The notes below the pieces were generated by a model. It was not told the origin of the DNA and did no database searches. It saw nothing but the letters and a program-made list of their open reading frames with translations. Both the position numbers and the translations under genes were made by a program. Positions 6,613 to 9,980 of a stretch of 9,980 bases of DNA are shown here, piece after piece. The stretch is from JASFEQ01 sp050124735 (lineage in GTDB: Bacteria > Desulfobacterota > DSM-4660 > Desulfatiglandales > HGW-15): NCBI GenBank assembly GCA_050124735.1, contig JASFEQ010000134.1, positions 1-9,980 of the forward strand, given 5' to 3'. Numbering within the stretch: the stretch's first letter is position 1; each line of letters starts with the position of its first letter.

Positions 6613-6641
6613 AGGGTACAATAAATCAGCCTTTTGGTCAA
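6613..6641 (-). promoter_or_regulatory. Possible sigma70-type promoter for the small gene at 6221-6451
   Basis: On the minus strand TTGACC (6641-6636) stands exactly 17 bp from TACCCT (6618-6613). The -35 box is nearly consensus, the -10 box is weak. It lies just after the terminator of the upstream ABC operon and points to the small gene, leaving a leader of about 150 nt. I see no other feature in 6470-6667. Confidence 0.4.
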
Positions 6642-6667
6642 GATTATGCGTGTGGCTAATAGAAGGA

Positions 6668-6696
6668 AAAGCCCTGCCAGGCTATGGCAGGGCTTT
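6668..6696 (-). terminator. Intrinsic terminator of the ABC transporter operon
   Basis: AAAGCCCTGCCA (6668-6679) and TGGCAGGGCTTT (6685-6696) form a perfect 12-bp stem with a 5-nt loop. Read on the minus strand the stem ends in GGGCTTTTCCTTCTATT, a T-rich tail. It lies 45 bp after the permease stop at 6742, as expected for the end of that operon. Confidence 0.88.
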
Positions 6697-6741
6697 GATG
6701 AAAGCTCATTTGAACCACAAGATGGGAGCTAAGACCACTCC

Positions 6742-7701
6742 TTACGTCCTGATCTCCTGTAACATAAACACCAGGTAGGAGATGGCAAAGCAGAACAGGG
6801 TAATGGCCAACAGGGCCACCATATGGGGATAGACCACAACAATACTCTGGCCAAGGGTCAGAGGGTTCTGAAAACGAGATAGAGAGATTTGTTCAGCGAA
6901 GCCCATCAAATGCAAGCGCGTGGTCTTCCTGGTTGGATCGACAACGACAGCCGTAGAATAGGAATAAAGGATCATCGGAGAGAAAAGGGAGACCGATTCC
7001 TTTATACGCATATTCTTAATGAGCACGTCTTGATTGGTTCCTTCCTGTTGTTCCACAGGGGCTACCGTATTGGCCACGAGCACAGGGGCTCCGTAGCCCA
7101 CAAAGAAGGAGAGGAAGAGCCATACGGCCGCCGTGGCCAGGAGTGATGTGGCCATACTCCTAAATGAGATCGAGAAAAGGATGGCTATCCCAAGCCAGAA
7201 TGAGATGTAAAAAATGCTGATGACAAGATACATGAAAACACGCAGAATCTCCTCAATCCCGGGCACGACACCCAAAAGGATGAGCCCAAAACCTGAGATA
7301 ATCAGCACAACGGATACCAGCATGATGGTAATATTGGTCAATCCGGCAAGAAATTTCCCGTTGATGACCGCATCCCGGTAGATGGGCTGGGATACTAATT
7401 TGATCAGGGTCCCCTGGGCTCTCTCACGGTTAATGGCGTCAAAGCCCAACACGAGCCCAATGAGCGGACCAAAAAAGGCGACAAATTGGACCATGGAGAA
7501 TAGGACCCCGGGAGTACTGAAAAGCATGAGGAAGACAAACTTGGGCTTGGCCACACCTTCAAGGCCTTGCCTCACGTTTATCCCTGCCATATAGCTGAGG
7601 ATGAAACTGACCAGGGCAATGAATGCGAAGAGGATGACAAATCTGTAGCTGCTCATGTGGTCAGCCAGCTCTTTTTTATAAACGGCCCATAGGCCTTGCA
7701 T
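6742..7701 (-). CDS. ABC-2 type transporter permease (NosY-like)
   Basis: This is the membrane subunit of an ABC exporter. The 319-residue protein begins with an N-terminal amphipathic segment, MQGLWAVYKKELADHMSSYR, typical of ABC-2 permeases. Likely membrane segments lie at about 21-40, 68-87, 122-146, 155-178, 186-208 and 287-313. The loop FDAINRERAQGTLIKLVSQP (87-106) is the family's hallmark, where the ATPase docks. A larger extracytoplasmic loop (about 211-280) lies before the last helix. The ATG follows AGGAGGT at 6-nt spacing, and this site lies within the last codons of the ATPase gene, whose stop is 2 nt away, so translation is coupled. NosY handles copper-site maturation in denitrifiers, but no nos genes are seen here and the substrate is unknown. 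Confidence 0.88.
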   Translation of the reverse strand: MQGLWAVYKKELADHMSSYRFVILFAFIALVSFILSYMAGINVRQGLEGVAKPKFVFLMLFSTPGVLFSMVQFVAFFGPLIGLVLGFDAINRERAQGTLIKLVSQPIYRDAVINGKFLAGLTNITIMLVSVVLIISGFGLILLGVVPGIEEILRVFMYLVISIFYISFWLGIAILFSISFRSMATSLLATAAVWLFLSFFVGYGAPVLVANTVAPVEQQEGTNQDVLIKNMRIKESVSLFSPMILYSYSTAVVVDPTRKTTRLHLMGFAEQISLSRFQNPLTLGQSIVVVYPHMVALLAITLFCFAISYLVFMLQEIRT

Positions 7702-7703
7702 GA

Positions 7704-8456
7704 TTAGACCTCCTGAAAATATTTCATGTAGACTTCTTCTAGGGTGTATGTTTCGTCTCCCACGCCCAGTTTTTCTCGAGCCAGTGCCTCAATAGAGTCC
7801 TCGGCCACCATTTCTCCATTAATCATGATCCCCACGCGGTGGGATATCTTTTGCACCTGGTAGAGATTGTGGGAAGAGATCAGAACCGTGATTCTTTTTT
7901 CTCGGTTCAAGGACTGGATGAGATCAATCAGGCGAAGGGCACCGTCCGGATCTAATCCGAGGGTAGGTTCATCTAGGAAGAGCACCTTCGGATCCTTGAT
8001 GAGGACTTCTGCAATGCCCAAACGCTGGTTCATGCCGCGAGAATAGGCGCTCACCTTCTTTTGCGCATCTCCGGCAAGCCCAACCAGCTTCAAGGTCTCC
8101 TGAATCTTGCCCTCGGCTTCACCTCTCTCCATCCCGTTCAAATCGGCAATGTATCGGAGACTTTGCACCGCATCCAGGTCCCCGTAAAAGCCCACGTGTT
8201 CAGGAAGATATCCAACGGATCGCTTGACCTCTCTTGCCTGTCTCAAAGGATCCAGTCCACAGACTTTGGCGGAGCCCTCCGTAGGGCGACTGAGTCCCAG
8301 AAGCATCAGGAGCGTCGTGGTCTTGCCCGCACCGTTTGGTCCTAGGAACCCAAAGATCTCCCCTTCTTCAACTTGGAAGGAGAGATGGTCTACCGCGGTT
8401 TGGCGGCCATACCTTTTGGTTAGACCGCTTGTCTCTATGATTTTTTGGGTCTCCAT
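7704..8456 (-). CDS. ABC transporter ATP-binding protein (NosF/CcmA-like)
   Basis: This is the cytosolic ATPase that drives the adjacent permease. From the chosen start it has 250 residues: Walker A GPNGAGKTT (39-47), a Q-loop position YLPE (83-86) with Glu instead of Gln, signature YSRGMNQRLG (138-147), Walker B VLFLDEP (158-164) and the switch His196 in ISSHN. The Glu variant is common in exporters of this subgroup. The C-terminal 40 residues form the usual accessory tail ending EEVYMKYFQEV. The ATG at 8456 is chosen because GGAAGGCGG stands just before it and the upstream stop (8460-8458) is 1 nt away. A TTG at 8471 would overlap the upstream gene and has no advantage. The gene is tightly coupled to its neighbours on both sides. 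Confidence 0.93.
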   Translation of the reverse strand: METQKIIETSGLTKRYGRQTAVDHLSFQVEEGEIFGFLGPNGAGKTTTLLMLLGLSRPTEGSAKVCGLDPLRQAREVKRSVGYLPEHVGFYGDLDAVQSLRYIADLNGMERGEAEGKIQETLKLVGLAGDAQKKVSAYSRGMNQRLGIAEVLIKDPKVLFLDEPTLGLDPDGALRLIDLIQSLNREKRITVLISSHNLYQVQKISHRVGIMINGEMVAEDSIEALAREKLGVGDETYTLEEVYMKYFQEV

Positions 8457-8457
8457 T

Positions 8458-9675
8458 TTACCGCCTTCCAAACCTGAAAAATGTTGTCACGAGGCCCGCA
8501 ACCACCAGTAAAATGATAATGACCCCTATTAGCCCCCAGGCGGTGGATGCTTTGACGGTTACTCTGAATTCCAGATTCTTTTTGGCCTTCTCCCCCTCCA
8601 CCGCAAGACCGACGGAATAATCTCCCACCAAGGCCTCTTCGGCCGGTGTAATCGCCACTTCCACCTGCTTGAGATCTCCGGGAGCAAGGGTCTCAAGGGT
8701 CTCCGGCTTGAACTCCACCTTCCAGTTTTCGGGCTTGAAAGAGAGGAACTTGACGGTATTCTGTTTGGCAGAACCGGTGTTTTTCACATAAAAGGAGAGA
8801 TTGGCCTCTTTTCCTCTCAAGGCACTTAACGACAGACGGCCATCAGCGGTCCCCGCATCCAGCTTGTAGGTCCCTGTCAGGGCCACCGTGATCTCTGCTT
8901 CTGCCTTGGCCTCTGGCGAGCTCACCTTGACTTTGATGGGGTATCTGCCGGGTTCGGACAAGAGGTAGGGTTTCACCTCCACGGCCATGGACTCACTCTG
9001 GCCCTGCTTAATCCTCAGGCTTGAGAAATATTTCTCCTCATAGGCCGGTTTGAATTTGATGTCCCAATTTCGCGGGCCTTCATGAGCGAGGTTGAAAATC
9101 GTGTCCTTATCCAGTTTGTTCTCCACTTCAATAGAAAATTCAAATGTGGCATCCGTTGGCCCCTCGAGCACTGGATATGAGGTGGTAATTCTCACATCTT
9201 TGGATTTTTTCTCCACTTCCTTTGCCTTTACCGTGATCACCACCTTTCCTGAAGAGGTCAACTTTCCGTCCTGAGTCTGGCCTTTGACTAGAAAAGTGTA
9301 TTTCCCCGGGCCCACGCTCTCATCATGCTCTGCCTTTAGGGTCAGGCTTTTGGATTTATCGCTTTCCACATAGACACCGGTTACCCCGAAGCTGTAAGTT
9401 TTTACAGACGCTGTCCAGCCTTCAGGCACCGAGGGGAGTGCGAGTTCAATGATCTCATCCTGTCTCCCTTTGTTGACGACTTTCAAGTCTATGCTCACGT
9501 CTTCACCCTGAGCCACAATGACGCCCGAATATTCCGGGGCGACAGATATGCCACGCGGGGGAAGATCCTTCTTTTCTTCTTCGTCCCCATATGCAGGGAG
9601 GATCATTCCCCCCGCAACCAAGCTGAGGCCAATAATTGCAACGTAAAAGAACAAACCACCCTTACTCCATCTCAT
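8458..9675 (-). CDS. NEW3-domain protein with signal peptide and C-terminal membrane anchor
   Basis: The 405-residue protein has an N-terminal signal peptide (hydrophobic core about 8-27, possible cleavage after AYG at 30) and a C-terminal membrane helix (about 380-399) followed by RFGRR, so most of it lies outside the cytoplasm. Between them are several beta-sandwich repeats of about 100 residues with the NEW3/COG1470 pattern. These include EIIELALPSVPEGWTASVK, NKLDKDTIFNLAHEGPRNWD and KQNTVKFLSFKPENWKVEFK, in which a conserved Trp follows a turn. Such proteins are often encoded beside ABC-2 exporters and may bind the exported substrate or sugar/protein ligands; this role is inferred from context. 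A strong ribosome binding site, AAAGGAGGATT, overlaps the stop of the preceding gene. No Cys lipobox was seen. Confidence 0.87.
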   Translation of the reverse strand: MRWSKGGLFFYVAIIGLSLVAGGMILPAYGDEEEKKDLPPRGISVAPEYSGVIVAQGEDVSIDLKVVNKGRQDEIIELALPSVPEGWTASVKTYSFGVTGVYVESDKSKSLTLKAEHDESVGPGKYTFLVKGQTQDGKLTSSGKVVITVKAKEVEKKSKDVRITTSYPVLEGPTDATFEFSIEVENKLDKDTIFNLAHEGPRNWDIKFKPAYEEKYFSSLRIKQGQSESMAVEVKPYLLSEPGRYPIKVKVSSPEAKAEAEITVALTGTYKLDAGTADGRLSLSALRGKEANLSFYVKNTGSAKQNTVKFLSFKPENWKVEFKPETLETLAPGDLKQVEVAITPAEEALVGDYSVGLAVEGEKAKKNLEFRVTVKASTAWGLIGVIIILLVVAGLVTTFFRFGRR

Positions 9676-9690
9676 AAATTTAATCCTCCT

Positions 9691-9980
9691 TTAGTCATTG
9701 TCTGATTTGGCATGTTTGGCGAGGGAATCGGCATCATAGCCTGCTTTCTTATAATTATCAAGTGCTCTCATCTTGAGACCCTTATCTTTAGTCTTTTCAG
9801 AATGTTTGTCTGCCAGCTCGGCCGCATGGCTCCACATCCCCGCCTGCTCGTAGTCTTTTATCTTCCTTTCCACACCCAGAGCCGCATCCGATGTCTCCGT
9901 GACCGCAGAATGGCACCATGAGATGATCTTTCTTACCTTCTTGCCGCACTCAGGGCATTCGGAAAGGGGCCTTTCGCTGA
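9691..9980 (-). CDS. Zinc-ribbon protein, C-terminal part (starts outside the window)
   Basis: Ninety-five residues are visible. Near the window edge is ECPECGKKVRKIISWCHSAV, a C-x2-C pair followed ten residues later by W-C-H, resembling half of a zinc ribbon or a small metal-binding knuckle; further ligands may lie before the window edge. After this comes a helical region with charged residues, around ERKIKDYEQAGMWSHAAELA and LKMRALDNYKKAGYDADSLA, ending SDND. An internal GTG (9873) could serve as a start but has no good ribosome binding site, and the upstream frame stays open and coding-like, so I take the longer reading. The TAA stop overlaps the ribosome binding site of the NEW3 gene, so it belongs to the same operon. 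I do not recognise the family; a cytosolic regulator or assembly factor for the transporter is only a guess. Confidence 0.7.
   Translation of the reverse strand, partial: SERPLSECPECGKKVRKIISWCHSAVTETSDAALGVERKIKDYEQAGMWSHAAELADKHSEKTKDKGLKMRALDNYKKAGYDADSLAKHAKSDND

Noticed and set aside
8457..8471. TTG at 8471 as start of the ABC ATPase
   Set aside because: The ATG at 8456 has a better-placed ribosome binding site and directly follows the upstream stop; the extra five residues are not part of the family's core.

Overview
The window looks like chromosomal DNA from a Gram-negative, probably anaerobic bacterium, most likely a deltaproteobacterium (Desulfobacterota). This is inferred from gene content and protein style: an ExbB/ExbD pair running into an FtsB-like gene and a TPR gene, a short MetE/UROD-fold protein, and a NosF/NosY-like ABC operon with a NEW3-domain protein. 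No rRNA, tRNA, CRISPR array, phage gene or transposase gene was seen. The identification rests on reading the translations only; no database search was possible.

Layout: (a) 1-332, minus strand: the N-terminal part of an unrecognised protein, cut by the window edge. (b) 333-775: a region without a clear gene that may hold a decayed reading frame. (c) 776-1315, plus strand: a TrmL-type tRNA 2'-O-methyltransferase. (d) 1328-1751: a GC-rich composite repeat with inverted ends, two tandem arrays and a hairpin. (e) 1921-2385, plus strand: a nickel superoxide dismutase with a Sec signal peptide whose predicted cleavage would expose the nickel-binding His. (f) 2467-2499: a strong hairpin shared by two convergent genes. 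(g) 2490-3554, minus strand: a short MetE-like/UROD-fold protein. (h) 3731-5962, minus strand: exbB, exbD, ftsB-like and a TPR gene in that transcription order. The TPR gene is broken by a frameshift near 4295, which fits an 11-nt deletion. (i) 6221-6451, minus strand: a small acidic helical protein, with a plausible promoter at 6613-6641. (j) 6668-6696: a terminator for the last block. (k) 6742-9980, minus strand: an ABC export operon whose genes overlap or nearly touch, in the order zinc-ribbon protein (partial), NEW3-domain membrane-anchored protein, ABC ATPase, ABC-2 permease.

The ABC operon probably makes one envelope complex: ATPase and permease form the transporter, and the NEW3 protein displays several beta-sandwich domains outside the membrane from a C-terminal anchor. 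ExbB/ExbD form a proton-driven energiser, but no TonB/TolA partner is in the window. The two points most worth following up are the exported NiSOD, which may not need the dedicated SodX protease, and the composite repeat beside trmL.
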